The notes: a model not told the origin generated them from the sequence alone. A DNA stretch of 5,722 nucleotides from Acidimicrobiia bacterium UBA4744 (GCA_002403855.1 DHIO01000001.1:1-5722); one strand, 5' to 3'; positions 1 through 5,460 are shown, counted from the first letter of the stretch. A program made the numbers and translations.

Positions 1-235
1 GAGCTCTGAATCTACATCACGCTGTCCTCGACGCGACCCGGCACCACCACCGCCGCCCCGTCCCATCGCCGCTGAGAACCCGACCGGTAATGCCGAACGA
101 CCATCGCCGGCCGACCGCAATGATCGACTCACTTCCGGGGGGAAAGGCTTCAAACCCTCCCAGGTCATCGGCCTCTGGAGGTCTTCCTGCTGGTTCAGTG
201 GAGGGCGGAGATGCCCGGGGCTGAGCGAAGCGCGG
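1..235. other. Region without a supported gene, left edge
   Basis: No convincing gene is seen here. On the minus strand an open frame from an ATG at 166-168 runs off the left edge and would encode a short glycine- and arginine-rich peptide. It uses codons such as TTA, AGT and TCA that are scarce in the firm genes nearby, so I do not call it. A plus-strand frame is also open from base 2 but looks like antisense shadow. The one structural element is a bulged hairpin. Bases 135-142 (CC then six G) can pair with 155-164 (CCC, T bulge, CCC, A bulge, GG), leaving a 12-base loop. It lies about 70 bases beyond the stop of the minus-strand HhH gene and could end its transcript, but there is no T-run. 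Confidence 0.4.
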
Positions 236-652
236 TCACTTGCCGAGGAGCTTCTTGGCTTTCTGCCGCGCCTTCTTGGCGGCTGCTTCGAGCTTGGCTG
301 CCTCGCGGCGTCGCTGCTTCCTCTTCTTCTTCGACTTGGTCGACTTCGCCTTCTTGGTGAGCAACTCGGCCTTCTCGCGCAGCTGCTTTGCTTCTTTGCG
401 GAGTCGTTTCGCCTGTTTCTTCCGTTTGGGACCGTCACCGCCGCTCGAAACCGCAGGAGCGGGTTCTTCCGCCAGGAGTCGTTGCGCCTCGGCCTGCAGC
501 GATGCGGCACGTGCCGGTCCGATGCCTCGAACAGCTGTCAGGTCGGCAGGCTCCGCGTCGGCGAGCGACTCCACTTCGGCGAAGCCGGAGGCTGTGAGGA
601 GCTCGGCGGTTGCGGGGCCTACGCCCTTGACTTCGAGCAGCGAGTTGCTCAT
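236..652 (-). CDS. Small helix-hairpin-helix protein with lysine-rich basic tail, putative DNA-binding
   Basis: This 138-residue protein has two parts. Residues 5-60 carry two helix-hairpin-helix motifs, VKGVGPATAELL (8-19) and VRGIGPARAASL (41-52), about 33 residues apart as in classic (HhH)2 domains that grip the DNA backbone non-specifically. After a short Pro/Ala/Gly linker (64-75), residues 76-138 form a highly charged, probably helical or disordered tail. It has 31 Lys/Arg and only 5 Glu in the last 64 residues, while the HhH half is slightly acidic. The longer frame to 745 begins with TTG and adds a segment with no family features, so the ATG at 652, just before the HhH domain, is preferred; neither start has a clear Shine-Dalgarno sequence. 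The gene stands alone, divergent from the patatin gene. The family-level inference is a DNA-binding or nucleoid-associated protein. No catalytic domain is present, so it is not a helicase, ligase or nuclease as it stands. A ribosomal or RNA-binding role for the basic tail is possible. Confidence 0.8.
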   Translation of the reverse strand: MSNSLLEVKGVGPATAELLTASGFAEVESLADAEPADLTAVRGIGPARAASLQAEAQRLLAEEPAPAVSSGGDGPKRKKQAKRLRKEAKQLREKAELLTKKAKSTKSKKKRKQRRREAAKLEAAAKKARQKAKKLLGK

Positions 653-1076
653 CTGCTCATCATCGGCGTGCCGAGGTCCGGGCTTGAGGTCGTCGTCGGG
701 ACACGGGTGGATGCGGTGTTCGAGGGTTGCCTTGGGACCTACCAATCGCGAACCGGGCTAGTGGGCGACACTCTAGGACGAGGGCACGGACCCTGCGGTC
801 GGCGTCGCGAAGGCGGTAGTGGTCTTCGGAGCCGGGATAGGCGGAAGTCCCCTCGTCTCAGACGCAACCGTTCTGCATGCATGAGGCTGGGGGCGTAAGG
901 GAATGAACTTGAGCCCTCCCGGTGTTGTGAAGCTGGCCGGTCTCGAAACCTGATCCGGCCGGCGCCGACAGTCCAGCGGGAACGGCAGAGATGAAGGCCT
1001 CACGAAACGGCAGCTTTCATTGCGATTTCGATCGCCGTGATCAACCAATGCGGCAATGCTGGGCAGGTCGGGCCGG
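653..1076. other. Divergent intergenic region between HhH gene and patatin gene
   Basis: This 424-base stretch must hold the promoters of both flanking genes but shows no strong consensus. For the minus-strand gene, TAGAGT (770-775, read on the minus strand) is a possible -10 without a convincing -35. For the patatin gene, TTGCGA (1020-1025), an 18-base spacer and ACCAAT (1044-1049) is a weak candidate. Two hairpins are visible. GGCCGG (935-940) pairs with CCGGCC (955-960) over a 14-base loop. GCGAT (1022-1026) pairs with ATCGC (1031-1035) around a TTCG loop, inside the weak patatin promoter. A minus-strand open frame at 773-1048 has arginine/proline-rich, low-quality sequence and no recognised domain, so it is not called. 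Confidence 0.4.
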
Positions 1077-1943
1077 ATGAAGGTCGGCCTTGTCCTTGGG
1101 GCCGGTGGTGCGACCGCCTGGGTCTTTCACACGGGGGTTCTGCGAACCCTGCAGGACGAGCGCGGCCTCGATCCGGCCGGAGCCGAAATGATCGTGGGCA
1201 CGTCGGCCGGCGCCAGTGTGGCCGCGACGCTCCGCGCCGGCCTCTCAATCGACGAGGTCTTTCGGACGGCGACCAGACCCCCGGAAAGGGAAGAACAGCA
1301 GGCGATGCTGACCGAACTCAGAACGGCCCGCAAGACCTTGCGTCCGCTGTCGTTCGGCCTCACCCGTCACGTGTTGCCCGGTGGGCGGGGAGCGACGTTG
1401 GCGGTGGCGGGTTTGCTCCCGCCGGGATGGTTCCCCACCGACTGGCTGGCCACGTTTCCCGGCATGGATCGGTTCGATCGGTGGCCCGACGGCCTGTGGG
1501 TGCCGGCGGTGCGGGCTGCGGACGGCGAGGTGGTCGTCTTTGGAAGAGACCGTGTCGACGTCCCCGTTCATGTGGCGGTAGAAGCGTCGTCTGCAGTACC
1601 GGGCATGTTCCGGCCGCGAGTGATCGACGGAGTGACGTACATCGATGGGGGGGTGGCCTCATCCACGCACGCCGATCTCCTCGTCGATACGGACGTCGAT
1701 CTGGTGGTCGTCTCGGCGCCGATGAGCAAACCGTCGAGGCGGTTGTTCGCTCGCAACGCCCGGCAGCGTCTTTCTGCCGAGGTGGCGACGCTCCGCCGGG
1801 CAGGGATTGAGACGATCGTGGTGCAGCCGTCCGTTGCCGCGGTCGAGGCTGCCCGGGGATTCCCGAGGAGGAACCCGGAGGCCGGGACGGCCATCCTCGG
1901 TCATGCCGTCGAAGCGACCCAGGTGGCACTGGCATCCGCCTGA
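1077..1943 (+). CDS. Patatin-like phospholipase / serine esterase, RssA-like
   Basis: This 288-residue single-domain patatin-like protein belongs to a family of lipid acyl hydrolases that use a Ser-Asp dyad. The N-terminal oxyanion loop is GAGGATAWVFHTGVL (8-22). The nucleophile elbow is GTSAG (41-45, Ser43). ASSAVPGMFRP (170-180) is the usual segment before the catalytic Asp, and YIDGG (188-192) supplies Asp190. There is no signal peptide or membrane segment, so it is probably cytoplasmic or peripheral. The start at 1077 puts the oxyanion loop eight residues in, as is normal. The frame-consistent ATG at 1056 adds seven residues and has no ribosome site, whereas CAGG (1064-1067) lies 9 bases before 1077. 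One oddity is that the oxyanion loop, usually GxGGxxG in related actinobacterial proteins, has Ala14 where the last Gly is expected. Substrate unknown. The next gene starts 164 bases on, so co-transcription is uncertain. Confidence 0.88.
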   Translation: MKVGLVLGAGGATAWVFHTGVLRTLQDERGLDPAGAEMIVGTSAGASVAATLRAGLSIDEVFRTATRPPEREEQQAMLTELRTARKTLRPLSFGLTRHVLPGGRGATLAVAGLLPPGWFPTDWLATFPGMDRFDRWPDGLWVPAVRAADGEVVVFGRDRVDVPVHVAVEASSAVPGMFRPRVIDGVTYIDGGVASSTHADLLVDTDVDLVVVSAPMSKPSRRLFARNARQRLSAEVATLRRAGIETIVVQPSVAAVEAARGFPRRNPEAGTAILGHAVEATQVALASA

Positions 1944-2093
1944 GCTCCCGGCTCAGGAAGGCCCTTCTCGAGAGTGCGGGCGTTGGTCGCTCGTTCCCGC
2001 AGCGCCGACCGGGAGGGGCCGCCCCACTCTTTCGACCAGGGCAAACTGCCCGGTTGAGTCGGGGCCGAAACCTGGCGCCGTTGGGGTACGCTC

Positions 2094-2100
2094 AGGGGAG
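2094..2100 (+). promoter_or_regulatory. Strong ribosome binding site that sets the membrane-protein start
   Basis: AGGGGAG lies 7 bases before the ATG at 2108. It decides the start in favour of that ATG over the in-frame TTG at 2054, which would add 18 residues and has no such site. Confidence 0.8.
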
Positions 2101-2107
2101 TACGGCT

Positions 2108-2548
2108 ATGCAGACCGAACCAAAGCCATCAAAAACCAGGCAGTCACCCGCCGCGAGGCGGTTCGGGTACGTCGTCGCCGCCGCCGTCAACGGCGCCCTG
2201 CTGTACGTCGTCAACAACCTGCTGGCCTGGGATGTGTTGCCGTTCCTCACCGACGATTTCGACCGGGTCGTCCCCATTGTCAGCTTCTCGTTGGGAGCCG
2301 CGATCGTGGTGAACCTCGCCTACGTGATCTACGACTCGGGCTGGTTCAAGTCCCTGTCCCAGATCGGTCTGGCCGGCATCAGCATGGCGGCGACGGTGCG
2401 CATGTACCAGGTGTTCCCTTTCGATTACTCGGCCTACGAGTTCGATTGGGCCACCCTGACCCGGGTGGTGCTGATTCTCGCCATGGTGGGTATCGCCATC
2501 AGCATCGTCGTGGAAGTGGTCAAGCTGGCGACCGGAAGAACCCGCTAG
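2108..2548 (+). CDS. Small four-helix membrane protein of unknown function
   Basis: I do not recognise a named family. The 146-residue protein has a basic, hydrophilic N-terminus (1-18, with Lys6, Lys9, Arg11, Arg17, Arg18) followed by four probable membrane helices at about 19-41, 54-76, 83-103 and 117-141, ending in a short basic tail. The positive N-terminus suggests that both termini face the cytoplasm. Notable polar or acidic residues near membrane boundaries are Asn28, Asn36, Asn37, Asp42, Asp49, Asp50, Asp52, Asn69, Asp76, Arg98 and Glu136. There is no signal-peptide cleavage site and no catalytic or metal-binding motif. The strong ribosome site and consistent GC-rich codon use make it a real gene. 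It stands 164 bases after the patatin gene and 106 before vapB, so it may be its own transcription unit. A role in the envelope is only a guess. Confidence 0.75.
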   Translation: MQTEPKPSKTRQSPAARRFGYVVAAAVNGALLYVVNNLLAWDVLPFLTDDFDRVVPIVSFSLGAAIVVNLAYVIYDSGWFKSLSQIGLAGISMAATVRMYQVFPFDYSAYEFDWATLTRVVLILAMVGIAISIVVEVVKLATGRTR

Positions 2549-2579
2549 GAGCCGAGCGACTTGAGGCCGGTTGGCTCTT
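2547..2579 (+). terminator. Possible weak intrinsic terminator after the membrane-protein gene
   Basis: Starting in the stop codon, AGGAGCC (2547-2553) can pair with GGCTCTT (2573-2579) through seven pairs including one G-U, extendable by two further pairs at 2554-2555 with 2571-2572. It is followed by only a short T-run (CTCTTT). The loop is about 15-19 bases, longer than ideal, so this is a weak call. It would separate the gene from the vapBC promoter. Confidence 0.3.
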
Positions 2580-2618
2580 TGCTGGAGCGCGGCACGTTGT
2601 CGGGTCGAACTGGTGCAC

Positions 2619-2647
2619 TTGCCAATAAGCAGCATTGCAGGCATAAT
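2619..2647 (+). promoter_or_regulatory. vapBC promoter, near-consensus sigma-70 type
   Basis: TTGCCA (2619-2624) matches the -35 consensus at 5 of 6 positions. CATAAT (2642-2647) matches the -10 consensus at 5 of 6, and the spacer is exactly 17 bases. It is the best promoter in the window. Transcription would start about 2653-2656, which coincides with the vapB ATG at 2655, so the mRNA would be leaderless or nearly so. Consistent with that, there is no properly placed Shine-Dalgarno sequence before the ATG. Confidence 0.75.
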
Positions 2648-2657
2648 GCATGCAATG
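2633..2657 (+). promoter_or_regulatory. Palindromic operator over the vapBC -10 element and start codon
   Basis: This is a 25-base imperfect palindrome centred on A2645. Arm CATTGCA (2633-2639) mirrors TGCAATG (2651-2657), and the core GCAT-A-ATGC (2641-2649) is also symmetric. Only the pair 2640/2650 breaks symmetry, so 11 of 12 pairs hold. It contains the whole -10 box and the vapB ATG. VapB-type ribbon-helix-helix antitoxins, alone or with VapC, are known to bind inverted repeats over their own promoters, so the natural inference is an autorepression site. No binding data can be read from the sequence itself. Confidence 0.7.
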
Positions 2658-2891
2658 GCTACATCGATCACGATCAGAGACGTCCCCGACGAGACTCGTG
2701 ATGAGCTGGCCGCTCGAGCGGCTCGCAGCGGACGGTCGTTGCAGGAATACCTTCGGGGGGAAATGATTGAACTCGCCCGTCGACCCGACATCGACACCTT
2801 GCTCTCGCGCGCGGCGGCACGAAAACGAGCCACGAACTCGGTTCTGCCGGCCGAGAAGATCCTCTCTCATCGGGACGCCGACCGGCGGTGA
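2655..2891 (+). CDS. vapB: VapB/FitA-type ribbon-helix-helix antitoxin
   Basis: This is a 78-residue antitoxin. The N-terminal strand TSITIRDVP (3-11) and helices at about 12-25 and 28-42 (GRSLQEYLRGEM at 26-37) give the ribbon-helix-helix fold of FitA-like VapB proteins. That fold dimerises and binds operator DNA. The C-terminal part (43-78), with LLSRAAARKR and a basic end, is the expected toxin-binding segment. An upstream in-frame extension to 2571 runs through the promoter and lacks family features, and another ATG at 2646 lies in the -10 box. The ATG at 2655 fits both the family N-terminus and the predicted transcription start. The stop overlaps the vapC start as GTGA, which implies translational coupling. 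The protein should neutralise VapC by direct contact and repress the operon through the palindrome at its own start. The N-terminal ribbon-helix-helix assignment is firm; the exact VapB subgroup is not. Confidence 0.9.
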   Translation: MATSITIRDVPDETRDELAARAARSGRSLQEYLRGEMIELARRPDIDTLLSRAAARKRATNSVLPAEKILSHRDADRR

Positions 2892-3286
2892 CGGTCATCG
2901 TCGACGCCTCAGTCGTAGTGGCGGCGCTGGTCGACTCCGGCCCGATCGGAGGGTGGGCCGAGCAAAAACTCCGGGCCGGTCGATTGGCGGCACCGCACTT
3001 GATGCCGGTGGAAGCAGCCAGCGTGCTTCGTCGAGCGGATCTGGCGGGGGACCTCTCTCCCGACATTGCCGCTCTCGCCTTCGCCGATCTCCTAGATCTG
3101 CCGGTAGATCTCTACCCCTTCGAGCCCTTTGCCGATCGAGTCTGGCAGTTGCGAAAGACGATCACGGCCTACGACGCCTGGTACGTGGCACTGGCAGAAT
3201 CACTCGATACGGCCCTGGCGACCTTGGATGAACGACTCTCAACGGCGTCCGGGCCGGAGTGCCGGTTCGAGATGCCGCCCTCCTGA
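2888..3286 (+). CDS. vapC: VapC-type PIN-domain ribonuclease toxin
   Basis: This 132-residue PIN-domain protein is the usual length for VapC. The acidic residues of the Mg/Mn-binding active site are all in place: Asp6 in VIVDASV, Glu42 in PVEAASVLRR, Asp96 in TAYDAWYVALAE and Asp114 in ATLDERL. The protein is therefore predicted to be catalytically intact. VapC toxins are endoribonucleases that cut tRNA or rRNA at specific sites and arrest translation; the target here cannot be read from the sequence. Translation starts at a GTG that overlaps the vapB stop by four bases, so its output depends on vapB translation. The body and C-terminus show no frameshift. It ends one base before a large hairpin and converges on the AI-2E-family gene. 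Confidence 0.93.
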   Translation: MTVIVDASVVVAALVDSGPIGGWAEQKLRAGRLAAPHLMPVEAASVLRRADLAGDLSPDIAALAFADLLDLPVDLYPFEPFADRVWQLRKTITAYDAWYVALAESLDTALATLDERLSTASGPECRFEMPPS

Positions 3287-3349
3287 CAGAGGGAGGAGCG
3301 GTCGGGTGCTGCGCTCTCCCGGATGGTCGGGCCGCGATCCTCCCCTCTG
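3287..3349. terminator. Nested hairpin between convergent genes, possible bidirectional terminator
   Basis: Immediately after the vapC stop, CAGAGGG+AGGA (3287-3297) pairs with TCCT-C-CCCTCTG (3338-3349) with a single C bulge at 3342. The stem then continues as GCGG (3298-3301) with CCGC (3332-3335) beyond a two-base bulge at 3336-3337. Inside the loop CGGG (3303-3306) can pair with CCCG (3318-3321). The total is about 15 outer pairs plus 4 inner ones. There is no T-run on either strand, as is common for GC-rich bacteria. Placement between convergent stops (3286 and 3394) supports a terminator role for both directions. Confidence 0.45.
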
Positions 3350-3393
3350 CCCGGGGCTTGCTCTGGGTCTTGGCCTAGACGATCACTGAACTG

Positions 3394-4485
3394 TCAGGGG
3401 TTGTCCGAGCCTACCTCCGCTTCGTCTTCCTGGGCGGATTCGGCAGTCCCGTCGGTGAGGAAGATGCGGCGGAACTCGCCCAGCAGGGCGACGAAGGGAA
3501 TCGCCAGGATGGCGCCGAGGGCTCCGGCCAGCACTACCCCGATCGTCCCCGCCAGGAAGGCGACGAAGGTGGGCATCTTGACCGTTTCGCCGACCAGCAC
3601 CGGCCGCATGAGGTTCTCTCCGGTGTTGAACACGAACAACGACAGCAGCAGGGCCCATCCCGCGGCGCTGCTGCCGCCGGTTCCCAGCGCTACGAACACC
3701 GCCAGCGCACTCGACACAATGGCGCCGACGTAGGGGATGAACGAGAGGACGAAGGTCAATACGGCGATCGGGAGGGCCAGCGGAACGCCGATTGCCCACA
3801 GCCCGAGCCCGATCGCCACCGCGTCGAAGATGCCGATCAGCGCCTGCCCCTTCCAGTACCGCCGCAGCACCAGTGAAAAGCGGTCGAAGAAGAGTTCGAC
3901 CTTGGGATGCGTCGCGGATGCCGTCATGCCGACGACCCAGGCCCGGAATCTTTCCCAGTCCCGCACGCCGAAGTAGAACGTGACGAGGAAGAGGAAGAAC
4001 CCCACCAGGAGGCTGCCGAGTGCGGCGACACTCCTACTGACTCCACCGACCAGAACACCGGTGATCGTGCCGGTGAGGTCCTTGAGATTGTCGGTGACGG
4101 CGGTTACCTGCTGGTCGGTCAGTCCGCTCACCCGGTCGTCCAGCCATTCCGCCATCGCAGTCGCGGCGTCGGTGATTCCGGCCGACAACGCCTCCCAGTT
4201 GCTGGCGATCGATGCGGTCATCAGCCAGCCGGCCGCGATCAAGATCACGAAGGCGAGGAGAAGCACCAGTGCCGCCGACAGCGAGCGGGGGAGTCTCCGG
4301 CCGAGTCTCTTGAACAAAGGCCGGCCCACCGGGACGACGACGGCCGCCAGGAGGGCGGGAACCAGGACCGGGGCAAGCGCGACCCCGGCGGCGACGGCGA
4401 CCGCGGCCAAGGCCAGCACGACCAGAATCCGCCATGCGCGGTCGGACGCACGCACCAGAAGGCCGGGTGTCTCGTTCGGACTCAT
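3394..4485 (-). CDS. AI-2E family transporter (UPF0118), membrane protein
   Basis: This 363-residue polytopic membrane protein has typical length and architecture for the AI-2E/UPF0118 family. Hydrophobic segments lie at about 20-38, 39-56, 68-92, 153-173, 214-233, 236-258, 259-285 and 306-335. A soluble, mixed-charge stretch (95-150) sits between the third and fourth. Family-like signatures are RRYWKGQALIGIFDAVAIG (208-226), the FIPYVGAIVS segment (249-258), and NLMRPVLVGETVKMPTF (291-307) followed by a glycine-rich last helix. Family members have been linked to autoinducer-2 export and to sodium/proton antiport, so the substrate is open; the sequence does not justify calling it a quorum-sensing gene. 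The last 18 residues are acidic. The ATG at 4485 has GAGGG (read on the minus strand, 4490-4494) four bases upstream. It starts 21 bases after the GAP-family stop, indicating an operon. Confidence 0.9.
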   Translation of the reverse strand: MSPNETPGLLVRASDRAWRILVVLALAAVAVAAGVALAPVLVPALLAAVVVPVGRPLFKRLGRRLPRSLSAALVLLLAFVILIAAGWLMTASIASNWEALSAGITDAATAMAEWLDDRVSGLTDQQVTAVTDNLKDLTGTITGVLVGGVSRSVAALGSLLVGFFLFLVTFYFGVRDWERFRAWVVGMTASATHPKVELFFDRFSLVLRRYWKGQALIGIFDAVAIGLGLWAIGVPLALPIAVLTFVLSFIPYVGAIVSSALAVFVALGTGGSSAAGWALLLSLFVFNTGENLMRPVLVGETVKMPTFVAFLAGTIGVVLAGALGAILAIPFVALLGEFRRIFLTDGTAESAQEDEAEVGSDNP

Positions 4486-4506
4486 ATGACCCTCATGCCT
4501 CCCGGG

Positions 4507-5172
4507 CTAGGCGATAATCGAGATGCCGTCGCCGAGCACCTTGGCGCCCAGGACGACGAACAGCACTGCCATAACCGTGTTGTTGTTGGCGACCAGCCAG
4601 TCCTTCATCACGTTGAGCTGTTCCTCGGCGCCGGAGCCGCGTATCAGGTACCAGACCACCGGTACCGCCACCGTGACCGAAGCCAGCACCACGAAGACGA
4701 CCAGCACGATGATCTCCTCGCCCGTCTCCAGTCCGCGGGCGCTGATCGCCGCGGCGGCGGCAATCGTCAGACCGAGGTTCTTCGGGTTGACGGCGGCCAG
4801 CACCAACGCCAGCCCGAACGATTTGGGGGCGGTGAATTCGTCGATGGTCGCCATCCAGGCCGGCATCTGCGGTTCTTCGTCGCCTCGGGGTCGGTTCGAC
4901 CACTGCCGCCATCCAAGGAAGAGGAACAGCGCACCGATGACGATCTTGATGACTCCGCTCGCATCGGACGCGCCTCCCTCGGATGCCTCGAGGCCGATCG
5001 CCAGCACGATGCCGCCGGCCCCCAGGAGACCGATCAGCCACCCCGATACGAAACTGACGCTGTTCGACCTCGCCTTGGCGGTGAACAGCATCAAGATCAC
5101 CGCGATGATCGGCACCGGGCTGACCGCTACCCCGACCGCAAAGCCGAGAATGTCACCAATCGCTGCACCCAT
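4507..5172 (-). CDS. GAP family (SfLAP-like) six-helix membrane protein
   Basis: This 221-residue protein has six probable membrane helices at about 7-30, 39-61, 73-88, 118-146, 153-176 and 198-220. A hydrophilic loop at 91-117 divides it into two three-helix halves, as in the LysE-like exporter fold. The loop-to-helix signature APKSFGLALVLAAVNPKNLG (115-134), with conserved Asn-Pro-Lys-Asn, and the first-helix AVSPVPIIAVILML match the GAP/SfLAP family. The mycobacterial member (Sap) takes part in moving glycolipids to the cell surface. Most relatives are uncharacterised and a small-molecule export role is the general expectation. AAGGAG-type Shine-Dalgarno sits 7 bases before the ATG, fixing the start. 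It is the first gene of a likely two-gene operon with the AI-2E transporter, divergent from the SulP gene. Confidence 0.85.
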   Translation of the reverse strand: MGAAIGDILGFAVGVAVSPVPIIAVILMLFTAKARSNSVSFVSGWLIGLLGAGGIVLAIGLEASEGGASDASGVIKIVIGALFLFLGWRQWSNRPRGDEEPQMPAWMATIDEFTAPKSFGLALVLAAVNPKNLGLTIAAAAAISARGLETGEEIIVLVVFVVLASVTVAVPVVWYLIRGSGAEEQLNVMKDWLVANNNTVMAVLFVVLGAKVLGDGISIIA

Positions 5173-5179
5173 GGTGATT

Positions 5180-5185
5180 CTCCTT
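5180..5185 (-). promoter_or_regulatory. Consensus Shine-Dalgarno of the GAP-family gene
   Basis: AAGGAG on the minus strand lies 7 bases before the ATG at 5172. It is the closest match to the consensus in the window and confirms that start and the strand. Confidence 0.85.
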
Positions 5186-5210
5186 GTCGAACGGCCGCGA
5201 CGACCGAGTC

Positions 5211-5241
5211 ACCATAGACGGGACGGCGGGCGCCGTCACAA
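5211..5241 (-). promoter_or_regulatory. Candidate promoter of the GAP/AI-2E operon with internal palindrome
   Basis: Read on the minus strand, TTGTGA (5236-5241) and TATGGT (5211-5216) each match consensus at 4 of 6 positions, with a 19-base spacer that is longer than ideal. The spacer contains most of a 16-base palindrome, GACGGCG-GG-CGCCGTC (5222-5237), with perfect 7-base arms and a two-base centre. A repressor bound there would block the promoter. This is inferred from position only. Confidence 0.35.
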
Positions 5242-5415
5242 CCGGTGCGCCATCAACCCGCAGGGCAAGCCGGCGTGGCCCCTCGATCGGGTACGAGGTC
5301 GCGAGCTCGCTCGCAAATGGCTCGGCCGAGAGCGGCGGGCGGGTACGACCCGGTCGGCCCCGCATCCTCCCGCTCGACGAGGGAAGTGCCGGGGGGACGC
5401 AACCGGAGTGGGGTT

Positions 5416-5458
5416 GTGGCACAATCACCCGCCCAGGGTGCTTCAATCACTCTGCCAC
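5416..5458 (+). repeat. Repeats around the SulP promoter and leader
   Basis: CAATCAC occurs twice in direct orientation, at 5422-5428 and 5444-5450, 22 bases apart (about two helical turns). GTGGCA (5416-5421) and TGCCAC (5453-5458) form an inverted repeat around them. Between them CACCC (5426-5430) and GGGTG (5436-5440) form a 5-pair hairpin with a 5-base loop. The first copy overlaps the candidate -10, so this could be a tandem regulator site; no known regulator motif is recognised. Confidence 0.35.
5417..5425 (+). promoter_or_regulatory. Candidate extended -10 promoter of the SulP gene
   Basis: TGGCACAAT has the TGn extension followed by CACAAT (4 of 6 to the -10 consensus). No good -35 lies at the expected distance. 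The start of transcription would be near 5432, giving a leader of about 43 bases. It is the only AT-containing -10-like motif close to the gene. Confidence 0.4.
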
Positions 5459-5460
5459 GA

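Noticed and set aside
874..881. TGCATGCA, also found at 2647-2654 in the vapBC operator, considered as a second VapB site
   Set aside because: Only the 8-base core is shared. The flanking symmetric arms of the vapBC palindrome are missing, so chance is the simpler explanation.
2..898. A plus-strand frame open for about 299 codons from the left edge
   Set aside because: It has no ATG, GTG or TTG before 482, covers the HhH gene in antisense, and encodes Leu/Arg/Cys-rich text with no domain. The lack of stops follows from the lysine-rich gene on the other strand.
915..990. Possible TPP-type riboswitch, because ACCTGATCCGG resembles part of the thi-box
   Set aside because: The other conserved thi-box parts (the GGCTGAGA segment and the TAATxCCxGCG continuation) are absent, and the downstream gene is a patatin, not a thiamine gene.
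773..1048. A 91-residue minus-strand frame in the divergent gap
   Set aside because: Arg/Pro/Ser-rich with no recognisable domain; it covers the region where promoters for both flanking genes are expected.
1037..1810. A 257-residue frame overlapping the patatin gene in another phase
   Set aside because: Gly/Arg-rich shadow; the overlapping patatin frame has the Ser-Asp dyad and all family motifs.
3907..5217. A 436-residue open frame on the plus strand, longer than any called gene
   Set aside because: It is antisense to the AI-2E and GAP genes and crosses their junction. Its product is rich in His, Gln, Asp and Arg with no domain, as expected for the complement of GC-rich membrane-protein codons. 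The minus-strand proteins have clear family signatures and ribosome sites.
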